Shown here piece after piece: positions 28,679 to 37,335 of a stretch of DNA of 64,000 nucleotides (the stretch's first letter is position 1; each line of letters opens with the position of its first letter). Origin of the DNA: Amycolatopsis cihanbeyliensis (lineage in GTDB: Bacteria > Actinomycetota > Actinomycetes > Mycobacteriales > Pseudonocardiaceae). The notes below the pieces were generated by a model, which saw nothing but the letters and a program-made list of their open reading frames with translations, had not been told where the DNA came from and did no database searches. The stretch is from contig NZ_VFML01000001.1 of the NCBI RefSeq assembly GCF_006715045.1, positions 2,138,501 through 2,202,500 of the forward strand, written 5' to 3'. Made by a program: the position numbers and the translations under genes.

Positions 28679-28963
28679 TCACGGCGCCCAGCGCAGCCGG
28701 ATCGTGACCACGTGGTCACGGGCCGGTTCCGGCCACCGCCGGTACACGCTGACCACCCAGGTGCCACGCGGGGCGTTGACCCTACCCAGGAAATCCTCGG
28801 CGCAGGCCGTGGCGTACCCGACCAGGTACGCCTCCTTCCGGTCCTCGCGGTGGACCAGGCAGAAGCCCATGTCATCGGCGAGTTCGGTGTAGAGATGGTC
28901 GCGGTATCCCTTCGACCGCTCGCGGCGGTACTCGATCTCGTGTGGATAGCCCGGAATGTGCAC
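28679..28963 (-). CDS. Unknown 94-residue protein
   Basis: A basic and acidic mixed protein beginning MHIPGYPHEIEYRRERSKGY, with DDMGFCLVHREDRKEAYLVG and a C-terminal WPEPARDHVVTIRLRWAP. It looks like a compact alpha/beta fold without membrane segments. No family recognised. Divergent from the broken XRE regulator, 116 bases away; such small genes are sometimes paired with XRE-DUF397 units but the link is speculative. Confidence 0.5.
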   Translation of the reverse strand: MHIPGYPHEIEYRRERSKGYRDHLYTELADDMGFCLVHREDRKEAYLVGYATACAEDFLGRVNAPRGTWVVSVYRRWPEPARDHVVTIRLRWAP

Positions 28964-29079
28964 GGGACGGAGAGTCGCGTCGCCAATGCACGGTCAGGGG
29001 GCGCCGAGTCGGGATTCTCGACTGTCGTGCTGTCGATCTACGATGCGTGATCACATGGCGTCGAGGGGTGAGAACAGCG

Positions 29080-29907
29080 ATGGGCATTCCACGGAAACCG
29101 AGTTTCCCGATGCGCCAACTCGGGCGCACCCTGCGAAAGTTGCGGGAGCAGGCGCGGATGAGCCAGGAGGAGGCGGGTGGCCAGTTGCGGCTCTCCGGCT
29201 CGAAGATCAGCCGGATCGAGAAGGGATAACTGCCCAACTACCACGAGTTCCGCGCACTGATCGACCTGTACGGCGTGATCACCTCCGATGTGGAGCCCTA
29301 CATCGCGCTCTACGACCGGGCCTGCGAGAAGGGCTGGTGGCACCAGTACGGCCACGACGACCGGGGCTTCGTCAGCATCGAGGCGGAGGCATCGGTCGTC
29401 CGCACCTACCAGCTCGGGTTCGTCCCCGGAATCCTGCAAACCGAGACCTACATGCGGAACACATTCGCCTCGGCGAAGAAACCGTTGAAGGGCGAGAAGC
29501 TGGAGAACGAGGTCGCGGTCCGACTGCGGCGGCAACGCAGGCTCACCGAGGATCCGGTACTCACCGTGCACGCGGTGATCGACGAGACCGCGCTACACCG
29601 GCCGATATGCGACCGGGAGCAACTGGAGCGGATCATCGAACGATCCGCCCTGCCGAATGTCACCGTACAGGTGATCCCGCACGCCAGCGGCCCGCACGGC
29701 GGGCTGTACAGCAACTTCATCGTGGTGAGCTTCCCCGACCGCGAAGAGCCCGATCTGATGTATCTCGACTACGGGTTCGGCGCCGTGCAGATCGAAAAGG
29801 GAAACGAGGTAAGCGCTGCTAGGCTCATGTTCGACCACCTTGCCGACTTGGCGCTGGACGAGCAGGACTCGATCGCGCTGGTGCGGCGGCTGGTCGTCAA
29901 GCCATGA
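29080..29907 (+). pseudogene. XRE-DUF5753 regulator interrupted by an ochre codon
   Basis: The N-terminal XRE HTH is intact: RQLGRTLRKLREQARMSQEE, then GQLRLSGSKISRIEKG. Then TAA at 29227-29229 stands where related proteins have Gln (EKGQLP). The same frame continues without further damage through YHEFRALIDLYGVI and the DUF5753 domain (FVPGILQTETYMR, PNVTVQVIPHASGPHGG) to the stop at 29905-29907. Read through, it would give a 275-residue WhiJ-like regulator. One C-to-T change explains it, so the loss is recent, a sequencing error, or tolerated. A separate C-terminal product could start at GTG 29277. Confidence 0.8.
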
Positions 29908-29928
29908 GCCGAGTGGGAAGAGGCACCC

Positions 29929-30120
29929 GTGGACCGGACCGATGCTCGCTGGCGCAAGAGCAGCCACAGCGGCGGCGAAGGTACGAACGCTGATTGTGTC
30001 GAGGTGGCGTTCGTGGGTGCGGCGGTGGCGGTTCGGGACTCGAAGGAACGCGGTGCTGGTGCGCTCATCTTCTCCGCGACCGCCTGGCGGGCGTTTCGCG
30101 CCGTGAACCGCTGTGCGTGA
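29929..30120 (+). CDS. DUF397 domain protein
   Basis: A 63-residue protein with the DUF397 pattern WRKSSHSGGEGTNADCVEVA, then VAVRDSKERGAGALIFSATA and WRAF. These small actinomycete proteins are partners of XRE-DUF5753 regulators, in several cases linked to control of development or antibiotic production. It begins at GTG 29929, 21 bases after the interrupted regulator, and appears intact although its partner is broken. Confidence 0.88.
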   Translation: MDRTDARWRKSSHSGGEGTNADCVEVAFVGAAVAVRDSKERGAGALIFSATAWRAFRAVNRCA

Positions 30121-30164
30121 CCCGCTCCCTGCCGTCTCGGATGCGGGTCACGCACGGCAGTTGA

Positions 30165-31100
30165 TCAGTCGAGCTGCGGCATGACCTCGGCGGCGATCAG
30201 GTCCAGGTGGTCGAGGTCGGAGACGTCGAGCACCTGGAGGTAGAGCCGGGTGATCCCGGTGGTCTCCCGGTACCGGCCGATCTTGTCCACGACCTCGGCC
30301 GGGGTCCCGGCGAGCCCGTTCTGCCGCAGCTCCTCGACCTCGCGGCCGATGGCGGCGGCACGGCGGGCGATCTCGGCCTCGTCCCTGCCGATGGCCACTA
30401 CCTGCGCGGCCGAGTACACGATCTCCTTTGGCCCCCGGCCCGCCGCGTTCGCCGCCTCGGCGACCCGGGCGAACTGCGCTGCGGCGGTGCCCGCGTCCGC
30501 GAACGGCAGGTTGAACTCATTGGCGTAGCGGGCGGCGAGCTCGGGGGTGCGCTTCTTGCCCCCGCCGCCGATGATCACCGGCGGACGCGGGCGCTGCGCC
30601 GGCTTGGGCAGCCCGGGAGCGTCGGCGAGCCGGTAGTGCTTGCCGTCGAAGGAGAAGGTCTCCCCCTCCGGGGTCTCCCACAGGCCGGTGACCACGGCGA
30701 GTTGCTCGCTGTAGAGGTCGAACCGCTCGCGGATCTCCGGCAGCGGCAGCCCGTAGGCGGTGTGCTCATCGGCGTACCAGCCGGAGCCCAGCCCGAACTC
30801 GACCCGCCCGCCGGACATCTGGTCCACCTGCGCCACCGAGATCGCCAGCACCGAGGGGTGCCGGAAGGTGGCGGCGGTGACCAGGGTGCCCAGCCGGATC
30901 CGGGAAGTCTCCCTGGCCAGCCCGGCCAGCGTCACCCAGGCGTCGGTCGGCCCGGGAAGGCCGGAGACCGAGCCCATCTTCAGATAGTGGTCGGACCGGA
31001 AGAACGCGTCGAATCCGGCGTCCTCCGTCTTCTTCGCGACGCGCAGCAGGTCGTCGTAGCTCGCGCCTTGCTGGGGTTCGGTAAAGATCCTCAGTTCCAC
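30165..31100 (-). CDS. F420-dependent LLM-class oxidoreductase
   Basis: A 311-residue luciferase-like (LLM) protein of the actinobacterial F420-dependent type. N-terminal MELRIFTEPQQGASYDDLLR, the FFRSDHYLKMG block, TSRIRLGTLVTAATFRHP, GSGWYADEHTAYG and the Gly-rich PVIIGGGGKKRT are typical. The hydride carrier F420 is inferred from family; the substrate is unknown. The ATG overlaps the stop of the upstream TetR gene by ten bases, so regulator and enzyme form an operon. Confidence 0.85.
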   Translation of the reverse strand: MELRIFTEPQQGASYDDLLRVAKKTEDAGFDAFFRSDHYLKMGSVSGLPGPTDAWVTLAGLARETSRIRLGTLVTAATFRHPSVLAISVAQVDQMSGGRVEFGLGSGWYADEHTAYGLPLPEIRERFDLYSEQLAVVTGLWETPEGETFSFDGKHYRLADAPGLPKPAQRPRPPVIIGGGGKKRTPELAARYANEFNLPFADAGTAAAQFARVAEAANAAGRGPKEIVYSAAQVVAIGRDEAEIARRAAAIGREVEELRQNGLAGTPAEVVDKIGRYRETTGITRLYLQVLDVSDLDHLDLIAAEVMPQLD

Positions 31101-31732
31101 GACTGGAGCCTAGCTGGCCCCTGCTGCCCCGACTTGTCGCCGGGTGTCCTCCTGATGCCGCCGAGCAAATGCACGATCACGCTCTCCACCTGGGCGCCGA
31201 CCTTCTTCGGGTCGGGTGAGCTCGCGATCGTGGTGGCGGCGCTGGACAGCGCGCCGAACAGCAGCCGCGCGGTGATCTCGACCGGCATGTCGTCCACCTC
31301 GCCCGCCTGAATCAAATCCTCGAGGCTGGCCAGAATGATGCCGAAACTGAAATGGTCTTCCGCCTCGCGCCAGCGTTCCCATCCCATTACCACCGGCGCC
31401 TCGTGAATGACGATGCGCTGATACGAGGGGTCGAGACAATTTCTGATGAATGCCCGCAGGCCGCTGATCGCGCGTTCCCATGGCGGCTCCGGCCCCTGCA
31501 TGATCTTCTGCAGCCGGTCGATCACCAGCGTCTCCACCGCGTCGAAGGCCGCCTCGAACAGGGCCTGCTTGCCGCTGAAGTGGTGGTAGAGGGCACCCTT
31601 GGTGACCCGCGCGCGCTTGGCGATCTCGTCGAGCGAGGTACCCGCGTAGCCCCGGCTGGTGAACAACTCGACCGCGCTGTCCACCAGGGCCGCCCTGGTG
31701 GACTCCGAATAGTCGAGCCGCCTTGACTTCAT
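31091..31732 (-). CDS. TetR-family transcriptional regulator
   Basis: A 213-residue TetR regulator. DNA-binding domain: RAALVDSAVELFTSRGYAGT, LDEIAKRARVTKGALYHHFSG. A Trp-containing effector domain follows (VVMGWERWREAEDHFSFGII). The ATG at 31732 (MKSRRLDYSE) is chosen; an in-frame ATG at 31762 would add ten residues. It overlaps the LLM oxidoreductase gene and is divergent from the 177-residue unknown gene, across 129 bases that hold several TAC/GTA half-site-like words but no clear single palindrome. Confidence 0.87.
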   Translation of the reverse strand: MKSRRLDYSESTRAALVDSAVELFTSRGYAGTSLDEIAKRARVTKGALYHHFSGKQALFEAAFDAVETLVIDRLQKIMQGPEPPWERAISGLRAFIRNCLDPSYQRIVIHEAPVVMGWERWREAEDHFSFGIILASLEDLIQAGEVDDMPVEITARLLFGALSSAATTIASSPDPKKVGAQVESVIVHLLGGIRRTPGDKSGQQGPARLQSWN

Positions 31733-31861
31733 TGTCGCCACCCTCACAACTCTACGCGACATTCGATCGTCGTACTCGTGGTATGTTGTCCGTGTCAGGT
31801 CCGTACCGAGAGTATGCCGCAAACCGACGGTATGACTCGGATCACGGAAGGGGAACACGCC

Positions 31862-32395
31862 ATGAGCTGGAACGACTTCTACCAACGACGCGACGTCATG
31901 GCGGCCGTCCTGCGTCAGGCGCGGCGCGATCCTGGAGGTGCGCTGCCGTTCTCCGGGATCCCCGGTGCCGTGGAGGCATTCGGGACCGAGGAGAACCTGC
32001 TGCTCGCGCTGCACTACAAGTGGACACAGCTACTCACCGGTTACCTGCGCACCGAGATCGGCGGCCCGGAGGACGTGGCCGACGTGCCGAGCGGGCGCGA
32101 CCAGGTGGACGCGGTGTCCCGGGCGTGGCAGCGGGCCACCCGCGAGCACCGCGAGCTGCGGGCGGTGCTGGACGCGCATGTCGACCGCTACTCGTCGCTG
32201 CGCAAGGCACAGGACACCGAGCACCGGGTGCTGGCCGTCACGGCGGGGCTCGCCGAGCCGTACGAGTCCGCGCAGGAAGCGGCCCGGATCGGTGCCGCCT
32301 TCGTGTCGCTGGTGGAGAACTCCCCGGTGCGCACCGGGCCGCGCAGGCGCAACCCGGTGGGCCAGTTGCTGAAGATGCTGGCGCCGAGCGCCTGA
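31862..32395 (+). CDS. Unknown 177-residue helical protein
   Basis: Begins MSWNDFYQRRDVMAAVLRQA and contains TEENLLLALHYKWTQLLTGY, a His/Arg-rich helical middle and a basic C-terminus. It is mostly alpha-helical and soluble; no domain recognised. GGAAGGGGA precedes the ATG at a good distance. Divergent from the TetR gene, and so probably under that regulator. Confidence 0.6.
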   Translation: MSWNDFYQRRDVMAAVLRQARRDPGGALPFSGIPGAVEAFGTEENLLLALHYKWTQLLTGYLRTEIGGPEDVADVPSGRDQVDAVSRAWQRATREHRELRAVLDAHVDRYSSLRKAQDTEHRVLAVTAGLAEPYESAQEAARIGAAFVSLVENSPVRTGPRRRNPVGQLLKMLAPSA

Positions 32396-32525
32396 CGTCT
32401 CCCCCGCGGCGGCCGGCGCGCGATCGGCGGCGGCCACGGGCTCATCGGTCGTCCCGCTGAGAGCTCACTGAGAGGGCTACTCGCGAGTATGGCGTCGGTG
32501 CCGGGGCCTGTAGTTAGCTGGTCAC

Positions 32526-33500
32526 ATGGTTACCCAGACGGTGAAGTGGACCGAGGCCGACATCCCGGACCAGTCCGGTCGCACGGTGCTGATCACCGGC
32601 GCGAACTCGGGGCTCGGCCTGCGCAGTGCCGGGGTACTCGCGGCGAAGGGGGCGCGGGTGCTGCTCGCCTGCCGCTCCCCCGAACGCGGCGAGGCCGCGC
32701 TGGAGGAGGTGGCCGCGCGGACGGGCCAGGGCAACCGGCCGGAGCTGATCCGGCTCGACCTCGCCGACCTCACCTCGGTACGGGAGGCGGCGAGCACCGT
32801 GCGCGGACGCACCGGGGACCGGCTGGACATCCTGCTGAACAACGCCGGGGTGATGGCCACCCCCAGGGGGACCACGGCGGACGGGTTCGAGACCCAGTTC
32901 GGCACCAACCACCTCGGGCACGCCGCGCTCACCTGGCTGCTCATGCCCGCCCTGCGGCGCGCCGCGGCCGAGGGCCAGGAACCGCGGGTGGTGACCCTGT
33001 CCAGCCTGGCCGCCGCCTCCGGGCAGATCGACCTGGCGGACCCGAACTTCGAGCGACGCCGGTACAACCCGGCCACCGCGTACGGGCAGGCGAAGCTGGC
33101 CAACCAGGTGTTCGCCGTCGAGCTCGACCGCAGGCTGCGCGCCGCAGGCGACACGGTACTCAGCGTGGCCGCGCATCCCGGATACACGATCACCAACCTC
33201 GGCTCCTCGATGGCGGGCTCGCACGGCAACACCGTCGTGCGCACCGCCCTCGCCGCCGGCGCCAAGATCGGTGAGCTGGTACTGGCGCAGAACGTGCGGA
33301 TGGGCACCCTGCCGCAGCTCCACGCCGCCACCGCTTCGGGGGTGACCGGCGGCTGCTACGTCGCGCCGGACGGCCTGCGCGGCCTGCGCGGTCATCCCGA
33401 GGTGATCCGCCCGCTCGGGCGTGCGCTCAAGCCGGAGACCGGCAGCGGGTTGTGGGAACTCACCGCGAGGTTGACCGAGGTCACCCCCGATCCCGAGTAG
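32526..33500 (+). CDS. Short-chain dehydrogenase (retinol-dehydrogenase-like)
   Basis: A 324-residue classical SDR with NADP-binding [34 protein letters not shown], the active-site TLSSLAA and [15 protein letters not shown] (YxxxK). Length, the second Gly-rich block and [13 protein letters not shown] near the C-terminus fit the retinol-dehydrogenase/WWOX-like actinobacterial group. Substrate unknown. It lies upstream of lipA with a 37-base gap but is not a known part of lipoate synthesis. Confidence 0.88.
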   Translation: MVTQTVKWTEADIPDQSGRTVLITGANSGLGLRSAGVLAAKGARVLLACRSPERGEAALEEVAARTGQGNRPELIRLDLADLTSVREAASTVRGRTGDRLDILLNNAGVMATPRGTTADGFETQFGTNHLGHAALTWLLMPALRRAAAEGQEPRVVTLSSLAAASGQIDLADPNFERRRYNPATAYGQAKLANQVFAVELDRRLRAAGDTVLSVAAHPGYTITNLGSSMAGSHGNTVVRTALAAGAKIGELVLAQNVRMGTLPQLHAATASGVTGGCYVAPDGLRGLRGHPEVIRPLGRALKPETGSGLWELTARLTEVTPDPE

Positions 33501-33537
33501 ACCGACAGGGCCGATGTCCGGGCGTAGGGTGGCCGAT

Positions 33538-34563
33538 GTGAGTACGTCGACGAATGGCCCAGCGGCACCGGATGGTCGGAAGTTGTTGCGTCTCGAGGCG
33601 CGTAACAGTGAGACGCCGATCGAGCGGAAACCGTCGTGGATCAAGACGCGGGTGCGGATGGGGCCGGAGTTCACGGAGTTGAAGGGGTTGGTGCGCCGGG
33701 AGGGGTTGCACACGGTGTGTGAGGAGGCGGGGTGTCCGAATATTTATGAGTGTTGGGAGGATCGGGAGGCGACGTTCCTGATTGGTGGGGATCAGTGCAC
33801 GCGGCGGTGTGATTTCTGTCAGATTGATACGGGTCGGCCTGCGGCGTTGGATGTGGCGGAGCCGGGGAAGGTGGCGGAGAGTGTGCGGGCGATGGGGTTG
33901 CGGTATTCGACGGTGACGGGGGTGGCGCGGGATGATTTGGCTGATGGTGGGGCGTGGTTGTATGCGGAGACGGTGCGGCGGATTCATGGGGTGAATCCGG
34001 GGACGGGTGTGGAGTTGTTGATTCCGGATTTCAATGCGGATCCGGGGCAGTTGGGGGAGGTGTTTTCGTCGGGGCCGGAGGTGTTGGCGCATAATGTGGA
34101 GACGGTGCCGCGGTTGTTCAGGCGGATTCGTCCGGGGTTTCGGTATGGGCGGTCGTTGGAGGTGTTGTCGCGGGCGCGGGATGCGGGGTTGGTGACGAAG
34201 TCGAATCTGATTTTGGGGATGGGTGAGTCGCCGGATGAGGTGGAGCCGGCGTTGGCGGATCTGGTGGGGGCGGGGTGTGAGATTGTGACGATTACGCAGT
34301 ATTTGCGGCCGTCGGCGCGGCATCTGCCGGTGGATCGGTGGGTGAAGCCGGAGGAGTTTGTGGAGCACACGCGGGTGGCGGAGCGGTTGGGGTTCGCGGG
34401 GGTGATGGCGGGTCCGTTGGTGCGGTCGTCGTATCGGGCGGGCCGGTTGTACGCGCAGACCAAGCGGCGGCGGGGTGAGTCGTTGCCGGAGGGGTTGGAG
34501 CATCTGGACACCGACACCCCCGCCGCGCAGGAAGCCAGCTCCCTGCTGGCTCGTCAGCCGTAG
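33538..34563 (+). CDS. lipA: Lipoyl synthase (radical SAM)
   Basis: A 341-residue LipA that inserts two sulfurs into octanoyl-lipoyl domains. The auxiliary cluster cysteines are Cys61, Cys66 and Cys72 ([12 protein letters not shown]) and the radical SAM cysteines Cys87, Cys91 and Cys94 (CTRRCDFC); the C-terminal RSSYRAG is present. The GTG at 33538 is preferred; an in-frame ATG lies 24 bases upstream. Codon use is odd: from about 33,660 to 34,500 most codons end in G or T (TTG, GTT, GGG, GAT) instead of C, while both ends look normal. It normally follows lipB but here is separated from it. Confidence 0.95.
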   Translation: MSTSTNGPAAPDGRKLLRLEARNSETPIERKPSWIKTRVRMGPEFTELKGLVRREGLHTVCEEAGCPNIYECWEDREATFLIGGDQCTRRCDFCQIDTGRPAALDVAEPGKVAESVRAMGLRYSTVTGVARDDLADGGAWLYAETVRRIHGVNPGTGVELLIPDFNADPGQLGEVFSSGPEVLAHNVETVPRLFRRIRPGFRYGRSLEVLSRARDAGLVTKSNLILGMGESPDEVEPALADLVGAGCEIVTITQYLRPSARHLPVDRWVKPEEFVEHTRVAERLGFAGVMAGPLVRSSYRAGRLYAQTKRRRGESLPEGLEHLDTDTPAAQEASSLLARQP

Positions 34564-34569
34564 GTCAAC

Positions 34570-34674
34570 AGCCAACCCACGCGCGTGAGCGGCAAACTCA
34601 CGCGCGTGGATGGCAAACTCACGCGCGTGAGCGGCAAACACGCCGACGTGGGCGGCAAACGCGGTTCCGGTCAT
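34570..34674. repeat. Array C: five tandem 21-bp repeats after lipA
   Basis: Units begin at 34570, 34591, 34612, 34633 and 34654. They start (A/G)GC(A/C)AAC and the first three carry the palindromic core CACGCGCGTG; the last is degenerate. The array starts six bases past the lipA stop, just as array A starts 11 bases past lipB. Orientation is the same as array B. Confidence 0.88.
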
Positions 34675-34773
34675 ACCCTGGTCGGAGTGATCCCCTGACC
34701 GAAGTCCGACGCGAGGCGGCTACGGTCGCGCTAGCGTGGAGACCGTCAGTACGGCGATCGAGGGGACTTACTC

Positions 34774-35457
34774 GTGACACTGGTGACCGATCTGCTCGAG
34801 TGGCTGCAGGGGCTGCCGCCCGCGGGGGTGACGGCTGGCGCGGGCCTGCTCGTGTTCGGCGAGTGCACACTCGGGCTCGGGTTCATCGCACCCGGGGAGA
34901 CCGGTCTGTTCATCCTGGGTACCACCGCCAACACGGTGCCCAAGTTCCTGATCATGTGGCTGGTGACCACGGTCTGCGCGGTCGCGGGCGACTCGGTCGG
35001 CTACCTGCTCGGCAAGAAGTTCGGGCCGCGGATCCGCAAGACCACAATGGTCGAACGGCACGGGGCCCAGGGATGGGACCGGGCCACGGCGTTCCTGCGC
35101 AAGCGGGGGTCGTGGGCGGTGCTGGTGGCCATCTTCCTCCCGGTGATGCGCACGCTGGTCCCCGCCGCGGCCGGCGCCTCCGGCCTCGCCTACCGCAAGT
35201 TCCTGCCCGCCGTGACGGTGGGCGCCACCGGGTGGTGTGCCCTGCACATCGCGATCGGCTCGGCCGCGGGCGAGGCGGCCAAGCAGATCGAGGACGCGGT
35301 CGGCAAGGGCAGTTGGGTGCTGCTGATCGCGATCGCCGCGGTGATCGCGGCCGTGGTCCTGATCAAGCGCAAGCGCGCCAAGGCCGCGGCACTGGCGGCC
35401 GGCGCACCGGACAAGCAGGCCGAGGAGCGTCAGCCGGAGACCGGCTCGCTGAGCTGA
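34774..35457 (+). CDS. DedA-family membrane protein
   Basis: A 227-residue polytopic protein of the DedA/SNARE-associated family, members of which act in membrane lipid flipping and envelope stress tolerance. Visible blocks: GLGFIAPGETGLFILG near the N-terminus, DSVGYLLGKKFG, and the F.R.xPxxR-like FLPVMRTLVPAAAGASGL. The C-terminus is a basic, Lys/Glu-rich tail. GTG start. Its 3' end overlaps the convergent reductase gene by 28 bases. Confidence 0.85.
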   Translation: MTLVTDLLEWLQGLPPAGVTAGAGLLVFGECTLGLGFIAPGETGLFILGTTANTVPKFLIMWLVTTVCAVAGDSVGYLLGKKFGPRIRKTTMVERHGAQGWDRATAFLRKRGSWAVLVAIFLPVMRTLVPAAAGASGLAYRKFLPAVTVGATGWCALHIAIGSAAGEAAKQIEDAVGKGSWVLLIAIAAVIAAVVLIKRKRAKAAALAAGAPDKQAEERQPETGSLS

Positions 35458-36479
35458 ACCCCCTCCAGGCCGAGCGCGAAGTCGGCGCCGAAGGCCGTGG
35501 ACGGGGTGTGCGCCCCGGGCTCGATCCGCCGCTCACCGGCCAACCGGGCCACGGCGGCCAGTACCGCGTCCGCCGTCAGCGCGATCGGGTCCGGGGTGGT
35601 CAGGGTGAGCGTGACCCGGTTCCCCTCGGCGTCCCGCGCCTGGCCCCACACCTCGGTGCGCCGGTCCTTGGCCACCGCGCCGCGTTGCACGAACCGCTCC
35701 GCAAGCGTCTTACCGACCCGCTGTACCCGCGGCGAACGCAGTAACGGCGCCGCCAGCCGGTGTCCCCTGCCGAGCACGCCGCCCAGCGGGACCACGGTGT
35801 AGGTGGTGATGTTCGGGATCCCGGTCGAGCGGTAGGCCGAACTGACATCACCCCAGGGAATCGCGGTCACCATCCGCGGGCCGGAAGGGAAACCCGCGGT
35901 GATCCGCCGGTGCCCCACCGGAACCGTGCGCACCGCCCCTTCGATCCGGGCCTTGCCACCGGATCCCGCACCTTCGATGGCCGTCTTCACCGTGCCGGGG
36001 CCCAGCTTCACCTCCGCCTTGAAGGCCAGGTCGAGCTCGATCGCCCCGGGCACCAGCTTGGCCAGCTTCGCCGCGACGCAGTCGGTCGGCACCACGTCGA
36101 ACCCGGCGCCGGGCAGCAGCACCACCCCGGCTCGCTCGGCCTCGGCATGCCGGGCGTAGGTCGCCTCGAAGACGTCGATCTCCCCGGTGATGTCCAGGTA
36201 GTGGGTGCCGGTGGCCAGGCAGGCTTCGATCATCGGCGCCGAGGTCGCGGAGAACGGCCCCGCGCAGTGCGCCACCACCTCGACCCCCTCCAGCGCCGCG
36301 CGCAACGCGGCAGGGTCGGCGAGGTCCACGATGCGATACTCGAGGCCGAGCCGCGCGGCCAGCGGCTCGATCCGCTCCGGCGAACGCCCGGCCAGCACCG
36401 GTCGCTGCCCGCGCCGGAGCGCCTCCTCGGCCACGAGGTGCCCGGTGTGCCCGCTCGCTCCGTAGATCATCCAGCTCAT
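35430..36479 (-). CDS. Saccharopine-dehydrogenase-like NADP-binding reductase
   Basis: A 349-residue protein with an N-terminal Rossmann start MSWMIYGASGHTGHLVAEEA, VVAHCAGPFSATSAPMIEAC and THYLDITGEI, like the saccharopine dehydrogenase superfamily and the mycobacterial trans-acting enoyl reductases. Biosynthetic saccharopine dehydrogenase itself is unlikely. An operator-like CTACTTACC site lies 27 bases before its start, matching two sites near the TetR/ABC genes, so it is probably part of the same regulon. Substrate unknown. Confidence 0.78.
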   Translation of the reverse strand: MSWMIYGASGHTGHLVAEEALRRGQRPVLAGRSPERIEPLAARLGLEYRIVDLADPAALRAALEGVEVVAHCAGPFSATSAPMIEACLATGTHYLDITGEIDVFEATYARHAEAERAGVVLLPGAGFDVVPTDCVAAKLAKLVPGAIELDLAFKAEVKLGPGTVKTAIEGAGSGGKARIEGAVRTVPVGHRRITAGFPSGPRMVTAIPWGDVSSAYRSTGIPNITTYTVVPLGGVLGRGHRLAAPLLRSPRVQRVGKTLAERFVQRGAVAKDRRTEVWGQARDAEGNRVTLTLTTPDPIALTADAVLAAVARLAGERRIEPGAHTPSTAFGADFALGLEGVQLSEPVSG

Positions 36480-36505
36480 GCCGTCCAGCCTGCCGCATCC
36501 ATGGC

Positions 36506-36523
36506 CTACTTACCAGCTGGTAG
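36506..36523. promoter_or_regulatory. TetR operator candidate, copy 1
   Basis: CTACTTACCAGCTGGTAG contains the palindrome TACCAGCTGGTA. It lies between the reductase start at 36479 and the end of the TetR gene at 36555. The left half is identical to the sites at 37301 and 37345. Confidence 0.6.
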
Positions 36524-36554
36524 CTTATGTCTCAAAACATGTCGCATATCAGTC

Positions 36555-37283
36555 TCACCAGGAAGATTTGAGATGGCGGTAGATGGTGGCCCGGGAGACG
36601 CCGAAGGACTCGGCGAGCGTGTCGGCCGAACGCTCCCCCGAGGCGAACAGCTCCCGCACCATGGCGATCTCCTCCGCGCTGAGCCTGCGCGGCCTGCCGC
36701 CCGCCGCCCGCCGGGCGGGCCTCTCCTGCTCTCCCCCGCCGCCCAGCAACCGCCAGACGCCCGCCAGCAGGTGCTCGCGCAGCTCCTCGTCGGAGACCCC
36801 CGGCAGCAGCGCGACCGGATCGGTGATCGCCGAGATGGCCTGCGCCACCACGATCCGCTCGGCGACGCCCGCACCGGGGCCGGCCGCCGAGTCCAACGCG
36901 CGCCCCATCACCTCCAGTAGCCGGTCGAAGCCGTCCGTCGGGGTCGCGGCAAGGTCCCGCATCAGCGCCACCAGCGTTCCCCGGTAGCGCAGGAAGACCT
37001 CGAGCCAGCCGGTCATCAGTACGGTCCGCACCGCGCCGACCCCACCGCCCCGGCCGGCCTCGAGCGCCTCGGTCAGCACGTGGTCCAGCTCGTCGGTCAT
37101 CGGTTCGAGCAGATCACGCAGCAGGTCGGACTTGGACCCGAAGTGGTAGTACAGCGCAGGCTTGGTGATGCCGAGCCGGTCGGCGATCTCCTGCAGTGTG
37201 GTGGCGTAGTACCCGCGTTCGACGAACAGCCGTTCCGCGGCTTCCAGGATCCTCGCCCGGGTACCCGTGGGCCGTTCAGCCAT
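36555..37283 (-). CDS. TetR regulator with extra C-terminal resolvase-type HTH
   Basis: A 242-residue regulator. Residues about 1-60 form a TetR HTH (TRARILEAAERLFVERGYYA, ITKPALYYHFGSKSDLL), and a helical effector domain follows to about residue 185. Then comes a second DNA-binding unit of the Hin/resolvase HTH type: GRPRRLSAEEIAMVRELFAS and DTLAESFGVSRATIYRHL. This second domain is unusual for TetR proteins. The ATG at 37283 is preferred because GGGGAG lies nine bases before it; GTG 37289 is too close. The gene is divergent from the ABC exporter, and operator-like sites precede both. Confidence 0.88.
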   Translation of the reverse strand: MAERPTGTRARILEAAERLFVERGYYATTLQEIADRLGITKPALYYHFGSKSDLLRDLLEPMTDELDHVLTEALEAGRGGGVGAVRTVLMTGWLEVFLRYRGTLVALMRDLAATPTDGFDRLLEVMGRALDSAAGPGAGVAERIVVAQAISAITDPVALLPGVSDEELREHLLAGVWRLLGGGGEQERPARRAAGGRPRRLSAEEIAMVRELFASGERSADTLAESFGVSRATIYRHLKSSW

Positions 37284-37300
37284 CGACACCGACTCCCCCT

Positions 37301-37318
37301 CTACTTACCCATGGTCAG
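37301..37318. promoter_or_regulatory. TetR operator candidate, copy 2
   Basis: CTACTTACC followed after CAT by GGTCAG. Left half identical to copy 1, right half weaker. It lies 18 bases before the TetR ATG, so it would mediate autoregulation. Confidence 0.55.
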
Positions 37319-37335
37319 TCGATAGCGTAACATCG

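Noticed and set aside
31733..31861. A single TetR operator in the divergent promoter of 31091-31862
   Set aside because: Several TAC/GTA-like half-sites exist but none forms a convincing palindrome by eye.
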